Assembly: GCA_023426625.1 (NCBI GenBank) | Contig: JAFAAJ010000274.1 | Span: forward strand, 1 to 6,851 | Source of the DNA: Bacteroidota bacterium | GTDB lineage: Bacteria; Bacteroidota; Bacteroidia; Flavobacteriales; Weeksellaceae | Direction of reading: 5' to 3' | DNA: 6,851 bases | Part shown: one piece after another, positions 1 through 5,591 of the stretch | Numbering within the stretch: position 1 is the stretch's first letter | How the letters are laid out: each line of letters opens with the position of its first letter | Program-made: the position numbers and the translations under genes | The notes under the pieces: model-generated | Told to the model about the DNA's origin: nothing | The model's input: only the letters and a program-made list of their open reading frames with translations | Databases searched by the model: none

Positions 1-266
1 TAGTTCTGCCAAATGCGGACTTTAAATTCTTTCTTACCGCAAGTATTGATGAAAGAACCAAGAGAAGGTATCATGAACTTTTGTCTTTAGGTATTGAAGC
101 AGAGGAACAGCAGGTGAAAGAAAACCTTATAGAACGCGATAAAATAGACAGCGAGAGAGATATAGCTCCTTTGAAGCAGGCTGAAGATGCCATTGTCATT
201 GACAATACATCCCTATCCAAGGAGGAAACCATTGAAAGTATTCTGTCCTACATCCAGAAGATTTAA
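1..266 (+). CDS. cmk: Cytidylate kinase (CMP kinase), C-terminal part, 5'-truncated by the window edge
   Basis: Cytidylate kinase transfers phosphate from ATP to CMP/dCMP in the cytoplasm, in pyrimidine nucleotide salvage and supply. The window opens in the middle of the gene, with the first full codon at position 3. The visible 87 residues begin VLPNADFKFFLTASIDERTK, which matches the family's strand plus LID-entry segment (compare FPDAxxKIFLxASxxERAxRR in E. coli Cmk). Next come an ERD-x-x-D-x-x-R stretch (ERDKIDSERD) and the APL-x-x-A-x-D-A-x-x-ID-(N/S)-T-x-L-S tail typical of Cmk C-termini. The gene ends at TAA 264-266, followed by 94 bp before the next gene. The P-loop and CMP-binding NMP domain lie upstream and cannot be checked. 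Adenylate kinase is a less likely alternative, because the APLxxAxDAxxID tail is specific to Cmk. Confidence 0.93.
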   Translation, partial: VLPNADFKFFLTASIDERTKRRYHELLSLGIEAEEQQVKENLIERDKIDSERDIAPLKQAEDAIVIDNTSLSKEETIESILSYIQKI

Positions 267-305
267 CATATTTTAATAAGACATACCGCTCATTTGGTAT
301 ATTAA

Positions 306-338
306 TTGTAATTCTTTTTACTGTAAAAACTAATTTTA
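306..338 (+). promoter_or_regulatory. Candidate flavobacterial promoter for the ytxH-like gene
   Basis: A TTG at 306-308 (-33-like) is followed after 22 bp by TAATTTTA at 331-338. This differs from the Bacteroidota -7 consensus TAnnTTTG only at the last base. Transcription would start near 343-345, giving a leader of about 15-18 nt before the ATG at 361. The AT-rich setting makes chance matches common, so this is only suggestive. Confidence 0.35.
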
Positions 339-360
339 TTAACTATTAAAAAAACGAAAA

Positions 361-708
361 ATGTCTAAGAAAAACAATACAGCAGGTATATTGGCAGGAC
401 TTTTGGCAGGTGCTGCAGCAGGAATAGTATTAGGAATGCTTTATGCTCCTGAAGAAGGTAAAGAAACTAGAAAGAAGATAAAAAATAAGGCAAATGATCT
501 TAAAGATCAGGCTAAAAATAAATATGGAGAAGTTTCTGAAAAAGTGAAAGATCAGTATGGTAACATTTCATCAACATTCAGAGAAACAGCAAACAATGTA
601 GCTCATACTGTTAAGGAAGGCTATGACAAATATAAAGATCAGATTGTATCTAAAACTACGGATGTTGTAAAAGACGTAGAAACAGAACTAAACGATCTTA
701 AATAGTAA
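361..708 (+). CDS. YtxH domain-containing membrane-anchored stress protein
   Basis: This 114-residue protein has the YtxH family layout. A short basic N-terminus (MSKKNN) leads into one Gly/Ala-rich membrane segment at about residues 8-28. The family signature LYAPEEGKETRKKI follows at 27-40 (small hydrophobic helix, then APxxGxxxR). The rest, to residue 114, is a highly charged amphipathic helix with imperfect repeats: K-D-Q recurs at residues 48-50, 63-65 and 92-94, and K-Y-G or Q-Y-G at 53-55 and 65-67. The family includes Bacillus YtxH, named as a general stress protein; its biochemical role is not established. The tail resembles LEA/apolipoprotein-like helices, so a membrane-surface or protective role is an inference. 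The ATG at 361 fits because the hydrophobic segment follows directly. The TAG stop at 703-705 is followed by a strong terminator 30 bp on. It probably belongs functionally with the two genes downstream. Confidence 0.85.
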
Positions 709-734
709 AAATTTTAATTAATTTTAAATTAGGG

Positions 735-766
735 AAGGAACTTTGCGAATTAAAGTTCCTTTTTTT
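735..766 (+). terminator. Intrinsic terminator after the ytxH-like gene
   Basis: A 10-bp perfect stem (AAGGAACTTT at 735-744, AAAGTTCCTT at 752-761) encloses the 7-nt loop GCGAATT. The descending arm runs straight into a T tract ending at 766. It sits 30 bp after the stop of the YtxH-like gene and only 20 bp before the start of the holin-like gene. It could therefore end the first transcript or partly reduce read-through into the next two genes. Confidence 0.85.
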
Positions 767-775
767 GTAACTTTA
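743..775 (+). promoter_or_regulatory. Possible promoter for the holin-like gene, overlapping the terminator
   Basis: A TTG at 743-745, in the terminator loop region, is followed 22 bp later by TAACTTTA at 768-775, one mismatch from TAnnTTTG. This is the same spacing and the same mismatch as the candidate upstream of the YtxH-like gene. The predicted start near 780-782 leaves a leader of only about 5-7 nt before the ATG at 787. That is tight, so read-through from upstream is an equally good explanation. Confidence 0.25.
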
Positions 776-786
776 AAATAAAAAGA

Positions 787-1095
787 ATGATTGAGACTAT
801 AAAAGACTATGCATCGAAGAGGATAGATCTGCTGAAAATTGAAGCTACCGAAAAATCTTCACTTTCTGCAGGTGTCATTACTTATCTGGTTGTATTATTA
901 GTTGCGTTTGCCTTTTTTCTGGTGCTATTCAATTTTGGAATAGCTTTTCTGATCGGTAAAGCGTTGAATAATACCGCGTATGGCTTTCTTATTGTGGCTG
1001 CATTCTATATGGTAATAATGTTCTTTATTATTGCTTTTAAGAAAAAAATTGTGAACTCTGTAGCCGATCAGGTTATTAAATTTTTAAATCATTAA
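787..1095 (+). CDS. Holin-X / YqjE-type (PF07332-like) two-helix inner membrane protein
   Basis: This 102-residue protein begins with an amphipathic helix (MIETIKDYASKRIDLLKIEATEK). Two long hydrophobic segments follow at about residues 31-56 and 63-83, separated by a short GKALNNTAYG turn, and then a basic tail (FKKKIVNSVADQVIKFLNH). The pattern (N-terminal 'Y-x-x-x-R-I-x-L-L-K-I-E' helix, hydrophobic hairpin, K-rich tail) matches the 'phage holin family / Putative Actinobacterial Holin-X' proteins. That family also contains enterobacterial YqjE. Despite the name, no lysis gene, endolysin or other phage gene is nearby, so a phage role is unlikely. The next gene starts 3 bp after the TAA stop, so the two are almost certainly cotranscribed. 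Its function is unknown; membrane association during stress is inferred from the neighbours. Confidence 0.8.
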   Translation: MIETIKDYASKRIDLLKIEATEKSSLSAGVITYLVVLLVAFAFFLVLFNFGIAFLIGKALNNTAYGFLIVAAFYMVIMFFIIAFKKKIVNSVADQVIKFLNH

Positions 1096-1098
1096 ACT

Positions 1099-1596
1099 AT
1101 GGGCAGAAACTATGAGAGCTTAGAGGAATTAAGAAGAAAGAAAAAATTACTGAAGACTGAGATCACTGATCTGGAAAATTTATTGACATTCAAAAATACC
1201 AAGGAAAGTCTGAGTGCTTTTACAAATGGGTTGACGGATCAATACCTTCAGGAAAAAGTAGATGAAGACGGTGATGAAAAGATTGTTTTAAGAAAAGATG
1301 TCATTGCCAAACAACTCACTACAGAGGTTAAAGATATGCTGATCAGCAAAAACACAGCTTTGGGAATAGCCAATTCCGCTTTTAAAGGAAATGCCATGGA
1401 TGCTGTTGTAAAACTAGGTATTACGGCTATAGTAGGAAATTATGCAAAGAAAAATATCAGCAGTCCCAACTGGAAAAAGAAACTTTTAGGAGCAGCAATG
1501 ATCTATCTCGCACCTGTTGCCCTGAAATTTCTCAGGAAAAAGCTGGAAAGTTATCAGAAAAATAAAAGCGTTTCGAGTATGGAACAACTTATATGA
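1099..1596 (+). CDS. Uncharacterised lysine-rich protein, third gene of the YtxH/holin-X cluster
   Basis: I do not recognise this 165-residue protein. Residues 4-30 form a strongly charged helix likely to be coiled coil (ESLEELRRKKKLLKTEITDL). Residues 31-85 are mixed and partly acidic (VDEDGDEKIVLRKDV). Two amphipathic or weakly hydrophobic segments follow: about residues 99-116 (NAMDAVVKLGITAIVGNYAK) and 128-146 (KLLGAAMIYLAPVALKFLRK). The tail is basic and ends SSMEQLI. There are no cysteines and no catalytic motif that I can see. The start is the ATG 3 bp after the upstream stop, which suggests cotranscription and perhaps coupled translation. By position it corresponds to yqjK in the E. 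coli yqjD-yqjE-yqjK group, but I see no clear sequence similarity to claim homology. It is probably a cytoplasmic or membrane-surface partner of the two membrane proteins upstream. Confidence 0.75.
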   Translation: MGRNYESLEELRRKKKLLKTEITDLENLLTFKNTKESLSAFTNGLTDQYLQEKVDEDGDEKIVLRKDVIAKQLTTEVKDMLISKNTALGIANSAFKGNAMDAVVKLGITAIVGNYAKKNISSPNWKKKLLGAAMIYLAPVALKFLRKKLESYQKNKSVSSMEQLI

Positions 1597-1608
1597 GTTT
1601 AAGGAATT

Positions 1609-1652
1609 AGAAGTTAGGAATTGGTATTATTTAAAAACAGTTTCTAACTTCT
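1609..1652. terminator. Long hairpin between convergent genes, possible bidirectional terminator
   Basis: AGAAGTTAGGAATTG (1609-1623) pairs with CAGTTTCTAACTTCT (1638-1652). The 15-bp stem has two G-T pairs and a loop of about 14 nt. It lies in the 72-bp gap between the plus-strand cluster ending at 1596 and the minus-strand methyltransferase ending at 1669. The plus-strand T run after it is short (1652-1655), so termination efficiency is uncertain. The TCTAACT/TCTAGTT-like units around it suggest a dispersed intergenic repeat instead or as well. Confidence 0.5.
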
Positions 1653-1668
1653 TTTGAGTATCTAGTTT

Positions 1669-2397
1669 CTAGCTATCCGCAAACAACTGTCCTAAAATAA
1701 TTCCAGCCGCCATAGATACATTCAGGCTTTCTGTGGATTGTGATTTACCAAATCTTGGAATACAAATGCTTTTCTGAAGAAGTTTTTCAGTTTCCGGGCG
1801 CATTCCGTTGCCTTCATTCCCTAAGATCAGATTCAGCTTTTCAGGTCTCTCAAATGTATAAATGCTCTCCCCTTCCATATCCGTTCCTATATTTATATTT
1901 TTTGTGGCTGAAAGATATTCTACAAGATCACAATAGACCATATTTACTCTTGTGAAAGATCCCATACTTGCCTGAATCACTTTCGGGGTGTAAAAATCTA
2001 CAGTATCATGACTGCAAATGATCTGCTCTATTCCAAACCAATCAGCCAGACGAATTATCGTCCCTAAATTCCCCGGATCCTGGATTCCATCTAAAACCAA
2101 CTGCACTTCTTTATCTTCCTGTTTTTCTTCAGTATTAAGGTAACAGACTGCTACAGAGTCTTTAGGCGTTTTCAGGAAACTGATTTTTATAAGCTCATTC
2201 TCAGATATATGAGTTATAGGAACATCGGTGCGGTCCAATTTTTGCGGATCGGTAGAGAATATTTCTTTAATTTTAAAGTTGGAATGGAAGAGTTCACTGA
2301 TGATTTTGTTACCTTCAACCAAAAACAAATTGTATTTTTGTCTGAACTTCTTTTTATCCAAAGACTGTAAAACTTTTATTGTATGAGCTGTAAGCAT
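1669..2397 (-). CDS. TrmH/SpoU-family RNA 2'-O-methyltransferase
   Basis: This SAM-dependent enzyme of the SPOUT (trefoil-knot) class would methylate a ribose 2'-OH in tRNA or rRNA. From the ATG at 2397-2395 it has 242 residues. The N-terminal substrate-binding domain contains LVEG at 26-29. The catalytic domain carries all three SpoU motifs: motif 1 DGIQDPGNLGTIIR at 103-116 (N110, R116), motif 2 LILGNEGNGM at 190-199, and motif 3 IPRFGKSQSTESLNVSMAAG at 213-232 (N226). All are intact. A TTG start 18 bp upstream (2415) is possible, but it would lie within the -7 promoter element, so ATG is preferred. Length and layout resemble the RlmB/TsnR-like branch; the target nucleotide cannot be read from sequence. 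The gene is divergent from tamL, and the first 15 bp of each coding region overlap. Confidence 0.9.
   Translation of the reverse strand: MLTAHTIKVLQSLDKKKFRQKYNLFLVEGNKIISELFHSNFKIKEIFSTDPQKLDRTDVPITHISENELIKISFLKTPKDSVAVCYLNTEEKQEDKEVQLVLDGIQDPGNLGTIIRLADWFGIEQIICSHDTVDFYTPKVIQASMGSFTRVNMVYCDLVEYLSATKNINIGTDMEGESIYTFERPEKLNLILGNEGNGMRPETEKLLQKSICIPRFGKSQSTESLNVSMAAGIILGQLFADS
2306..2340 (+). promoter_or_regulatory. Candidate promoter for tamL, inside the methyltransferase gene
   Basis: TATTTTTG at 2333-2340 matches the Bacteroidota -7 element TAnnTTTG exactly. A TTG at 2306-2308 lies 24 bp upstream, slightly longer than the usual range. Transcription would start near 2346, giving a leader of about 37 nt to the tamL ATG at 2383. 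The whole element lies in the 5' coding part of the minus-strand methyltransferase. Confidence 0.45.
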
Positions 2398-4977
2398 TAT
2401 AAGAATTCTCCTCAAAAATATTATAAAATTATCTCATTTGCAACATTTGTTGGTCTCCTTTATGCATGCAGTACAACCAAGAAGGTTCCGGATGGTGAGT
2501 ATCTGCTTACGAAAAACAATTTTGAATTTGAAGATAAAAAGCAATTCTTTGATGAGGAATTGAGAAGCTACGTTCAACAGAAACCTAATAAAAAGGAGCT
2601 ACTTTTCCTGCCATTAAGTTTAGGAATTTATAATATGGCTAATCCCAAGTATGATACCATACTTAACGAATACATGACCTATCCCCGTGAAATGAGAGAT
2701 CAAAAGTTGAGAGATTCTCTTTTCATAAAGTATAATATGCCGAATGAAGTAGGCAAACGTTTATTCTGGGAAAGAATGTTTCACAGTTGGGGTTCACCAC
2801 CTATTATTCTGGATCAGACAAGAACGGAAAAAGGAGCACAATCTATTGATAAAAGGCTTACCTACAGAGGTTATTGGGATGGAGAAGTGAGATTCTCGCA
2901 TAAACTGGATTCCGCAGCAAAAAAAGCAGCGGTAACGTATTATATCAAACATAATGATCCTACTTTCATCAAGGATTATTATTACAACATCCCTGATCCT
3001 AAAATTAAAGATCTTTACAAGCAATACATCAATCAAAGCCTTATCAAATCCGGGCAGATTCTGGATCAGACGGTTTTGGAAAAAGAAGTATCGAGACTGA
3101 ATGAATTGATGAGGGAGAAAGGATATTACCGATTTAACAGTTCCAATGAAGATATCTATTTTGTGGCCGATTCTTTAAAAAGCAGAAAGCAGATCCCATT
3201 AACTCTGGAAATCCACAAAGATTCTCTGGACAGTCCTTATAAAGTAGCAACTATAGGAAATATTGACGTCGCTATCATAGATGAAAGCGGAGATTATCCT
3301 AAAAACACATCTAAAGACAGCTTAAGAGGAATCAGATTTCATAAGCTGAATGAACAATACAAGACAAGAGCAATATGGAGAGCCATTAATATAAGCCCAA
3401 AACAGGTATATGACCAGAAGAGACTGGATCTTACCAAAAGGAATATCCTGTCCATGAACAATTTCAGTATCCTGAAAGCAAAAGATTCATTGAGACGAGG
3501 CGGTGAAACAGCTCCGAATGATAGCATCATTGATGTCATGTACATCCTGAAACCACTTCCTAAGTACGAGTTAAAAGTAGGAACCGATGTGAACTATTCT
3601 CAGTTATTGAATCTGGGAATCTCCCCTTCCATTGACCTTACCACAAGAAATGTTTTTAATGGGGCTGAAAACCTTTCAACAAGTCTTGCCGGAACTTTCG
3701 GTTCGATCCGAAGTACAAAAAGTCTGGACAAAAGAGTTTTAGCCTACGAAATCTCTGCACAGGCATCGCTTAGTTTCCCGAGACTTTTATTACCTTTTGA
3801 TTATTACAAGCTGCTTCCTAAGCGTTACAGCCCTACTTCATCCATCGTTTTAGGAGCTTCCATACAGAATAATATCGGTTTGGGAAGAGTGAACTTCAAT
3901 ACAGGATTGAATTATATGGCCACAGTGAATGATAAAGTTTCTCACAGGCTGACTCTTTTCAATACACAGTTGAGCTTAACCAAAAATAAAGATGCTTATT
4001 ACGATTATTTCGTGAATGATGAACAGGTAAGAAGTGAAATTTTCGCAGATTACTTTACCTATAATCCGGCTGTCGGACAAGCATTTTCTGACGGACAAAC
4101 TACTATTGATGAAGTTTCCACAAAAATTGTGTCTGATCAGGGATATAGGGATAATCTCGATCAACAGGGAATCGATCGTCTGACCGCATTTTTGGGAACA
4201 TTGATCAATAAAGACAGACAAACACAGGATGTGCTTATTTCTTCCATGATTTATAATTTTGTGTATAGTGAGATCGGTAAGAAAGATTATCCTAATGCTT
4301 TCTATTTCAATGCTAAAATGGAATTAGCAGGTAACATTCTGAGTGCATTCAACCAGAAAAGAGATGACGGAGGGGTTATTACGAGTCCTCAAAGAACGAT
4401 TTTCGGGGTTCCTTATGCACAGTTTGTGAAGTTTGATATAGATGTGAGAAAATACTTTAGATTCAACAGTAATCAAACATTGGTACTCCGTCAGTTCATA
4501 GGAGCAGGAATTCCGTATGGTAATTCGTCTTCAATGCCGGTGATCAGATCTTATTTCAACGGTGGATCCAATGATATCAGAGCTTGGGTTGCCTTTGGCG
4601 GATTAGGACCTGCAGATTCTCAGTTGGACGAAAAAGTTCGTGCCTATATGACCGACAATCTGAAACTTACCACTAATATTGAATACAGGGTCCCTTTTAA
4701 TGATATGTATGAAGGAGCACTTTTCACAGATATCGGTAACATTTGGAGTATTCGTAATGATGGTTTCGGTGATGAATTCAAGTTCAATAAATTCTTAAAA
4801 CAAGTAGGTATCGGTAGTGGATTTGGTTTAAGGGTAAATGTGGCTTATATAACGCTAAGACTGGATCTTGCGTATAAAATTTACGATCCTAATAAACCGG
4901 ACGGCGAAAAATGGAGATTGAAATATTTCCAGCCTTTCAAACCTACCTTGAATATTGCATTCGGATATCCATTCTAA
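2383..4977 (+). CDS. tamL: TamL: lipid-anchored BamA/TamA-family outer membrane assembly protein
   Basis: TamL is the Bacteroidota counterpart of TamA. It is an Omp85-family barrel with an N-terminal lipid anchor and is thought to work with the inner-membrane protein TamB in outer membrane assembly. The 864 residues begin with a lipoprotein signal peptide (hydrophobic stretch 16-28, lipobox LLYAC, lipidated Cys29). A periplasmic POTRA-like region runs to about residue 390; a 16-to-20-strand-type barrel region runs from about 395 to the end. The Omp85 loop-6 signature is NGGSNDIRAW at 726-735, with the conserved Arg at 733, followed by GGLGP. The protein ends in a beta-signal-like strand with terminal Phe (IAFGYPF). 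ATG 2383 is the only reasonable start, since an in-frame stop lies 15 bp upstream. About residues 534-640 form a polar, largely helical stretch between barrel strands. No tamB is adjacent here. BamA itself is less likely because BamA lacks a lipobox. Confidence 0.88.
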   Translation: MSCKHYKNSPQKYYKIISFATFVGLLYACSTTKKVPDGEYLLTKNNFEFEDKKQFFDEELRSYVQQKPNKKELLFLPLSLGIYNMANPKYDTILNEYMTYPREMRDQKLRDSLFIKYNMPNEVGKRLFWERMFHSWGSPPIILDQTRTEKGAQSIDKRLTYRGYWDGEVRFSHKLDSAAKKAAVTYYIKHNDPTFIKDYYYNIPDPKIKDLYKQYINQSLIKSGQILDQTVLEKEVSRLNELMREKGYYRFNSSNEDIYFVADSLKSRKQIPLTLEIHKDSLDSPYKVATIGNIDVAIIDESGDYPKNTSKDSLRGIRFHKLNEQYKTRAIWRAINISPKQVYDQKRLDLTKRNILSMNNFSILKAKDSLRRGGETAPNDSIIDVMYILKPLPKYELKVGTDVNYSQLLNLGISPSIDLTTRNVFNGAENLSTSLAGTFGSIRSTKSLDKRVLAYEISAQASLSFPRLLLPFDYYKLLPKRYSPTSSIVLGASIQNNIGLGRVNFNTGLNYMATVNDKVSHRLTLFNTQLSLTKNKDAYYDYFVNDEQVRSEIFADYFTYNPAVGQAFSDGQTTIDEVSTKIVSDQGYRDNLDQQGIDRLTAFLGTLINKDRQTQDVLISSMIYNFVYSEIGKKDYPNAFYFNAKMELAGNILSAFNQKRDDGGVITSPQRTIFGVPYAQFVKFDIDVRKYFRFNSNQTLVLRQFIGAGIPYGNSSSMPVIRSYFNGGSNDIRAWVAFGGLGPADSQLDEKVRAYMTDNLKLTTNIEYRVPFNDMYEGALFTDIGNIWSIRNDGFGDEFKFNKFLKQVGIGSGFGLRVNVAYITLRLDLAYKIYDPNKPDGEKWRLKYFQPFKPTLNIAFGYPF
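2413..2443 (-). promoter_or_regulatory. Near-perfect flavobacterial promoter for the methyltransferase, inside tamL
   Basis: On the minus strand TTG (2443-2441), a 20-bp spacer and TATTTTTG (2420-2413) match the Bacteroidota consensus TTG-N(17-23)-TAnnTTTG at every defined base. An AGGAG follows immediately (2412-2408), about 10 nt before the ATG at 2397. The predicted start site falls in or just after it, so it may or may not act as a ribosome binding site. The promoter lies within tamL codons for the lipoprotein signal peptide. Confidence 0.65.
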
Positions 4978-5591
4978 TCAGGAGAAATTCCTAAAATATA
5001 ATATACTACAGCAATCACTCTGGCGAGAACTTCTCTGGATTGGTTTCTGTAGTAACTTTCCGGCTTGGTGACATCACGGGCATCAAATCCTAAAGCATTC
5101 ATCTTATTATTTCTGGCGAAAAATAAGGCACGAAGGTTATGAAACCCCTGAGAGACAATGATCACATTATCCTTCTTATAAACATTTTTACAGCGTAAAA
5201 TGCTTTTATAGGTATTAAAACCTTTTGGATCTTCTACAATGATCTCTTCAGGAACTCCTTCCTGGTAGATCAGATAGTTTTTCATGGCTGCAGGTTCGTT
5301 GTAGCCTTTACTTTTTTCACCACTTACAATGATCTTTTTTATTTTTCCGTGATGGTAAAGTAACGCAGCGGCATCCATTCTTTTCGTAAAATAAGGATTG
5401 GAAACTCCTGATTTCATTTTGGGTGAAGTTCCCAGAACCAGAGCTATTTCGCGGGGCGGAATTTTGGATATCTTAGTATAGGTCCTTCCATTGGTGAGTG
5501 CAAAAACCCACGCATTGGCAAGACATATCATGATAACACCAAATTCCAGTGATATGAAAAGGATTTTAAATATGTTTTTTACGATTCTCAA
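4974..5591 (-). CDS. SanA/YdcF-family (DUF218) membrane-anchored envelope protein
   Basis: This 205-residue protein has one N-terminal membrane anchor (about residues 7-32) and then a DUF218 domain. Its landmarks are ALVLGTS (50-56), Arg71, VSGE (89-92), YNEP (97-100), D121 followed by GFNTYKS (124-130), and SQGFHNLRA (147-155, His151 and Arg154). These match E. coli SanA closely (ALVLGTS, LLSGDN, YNEPMTM, GFRTLDS, ITQRFHCERALF). SanA affects vancomycin exclusion and envelope integrity at high temperature; its enzymatic activity is unknown. The start is TTG: an in-frame TGA lies three codons upstream, and the first ATG (codon 21) would cut the membrane segment in half. The TTG overlaps the upstream reductase stop as TTGA (5588-5591), suggesting translational coupling. 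Its own stop shares CTAA (4974-4977) with the tamL stop. Confidence 0.87.
   Translation of the reverse strand: MRIVKNIFKILFISLEFGVIMICLANAWVFALTNGRTYTKISKIPPREIALVLGTSPKMKSGVSNPYFTKRMDAAALLYHHGKIKKIIVSGEKSKGYNEPAAMKNYLIYQEGVPEEIIVEDPKGFNTYKSILRCKNVYKKDNVIIVSQGFHNLRALFFARNNKMNALGFDARDVTKPESYYRNQSREVLARVIAVVYYILGISPD

Noticed and set aside
283..300. ATACC...GGTAT inverted repeat after cmk as a terminator
   Set aside because: The stem is only 5 bp with an 8-nt loop and no T run follows directly; too weak to call in AT-rich DNA.
787..1095. A prophage lysis cassette suggested by the holin family name
   Set aside because: No endolysin, spanin, capsid or integrase gene is nearby, and the family includes ordinary chromosomal membrane proteins such as YqjE.
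1740..1955. Plus-strand open frame of 71 codons
   Set aside because: It lies antisense within the well-supported methyltransferase gene, and its product has no recognisable features.
2398..2415. TTG start for the methyltransferase, adding six residues
   Set aside because: The TTG lies within the apparent -7 element, and the ATG at 2397 has an AGGAG at a suitable distance and gives the usual family N-terminus.
2794..3036. Minus-strand open frames within tamL (also 3339-3545 and 3976-4221)
   Set aside because: Each is antisense to a coding region with clear TamL features; their products are Cys/Ile-rich in the way typical of shadow frames.
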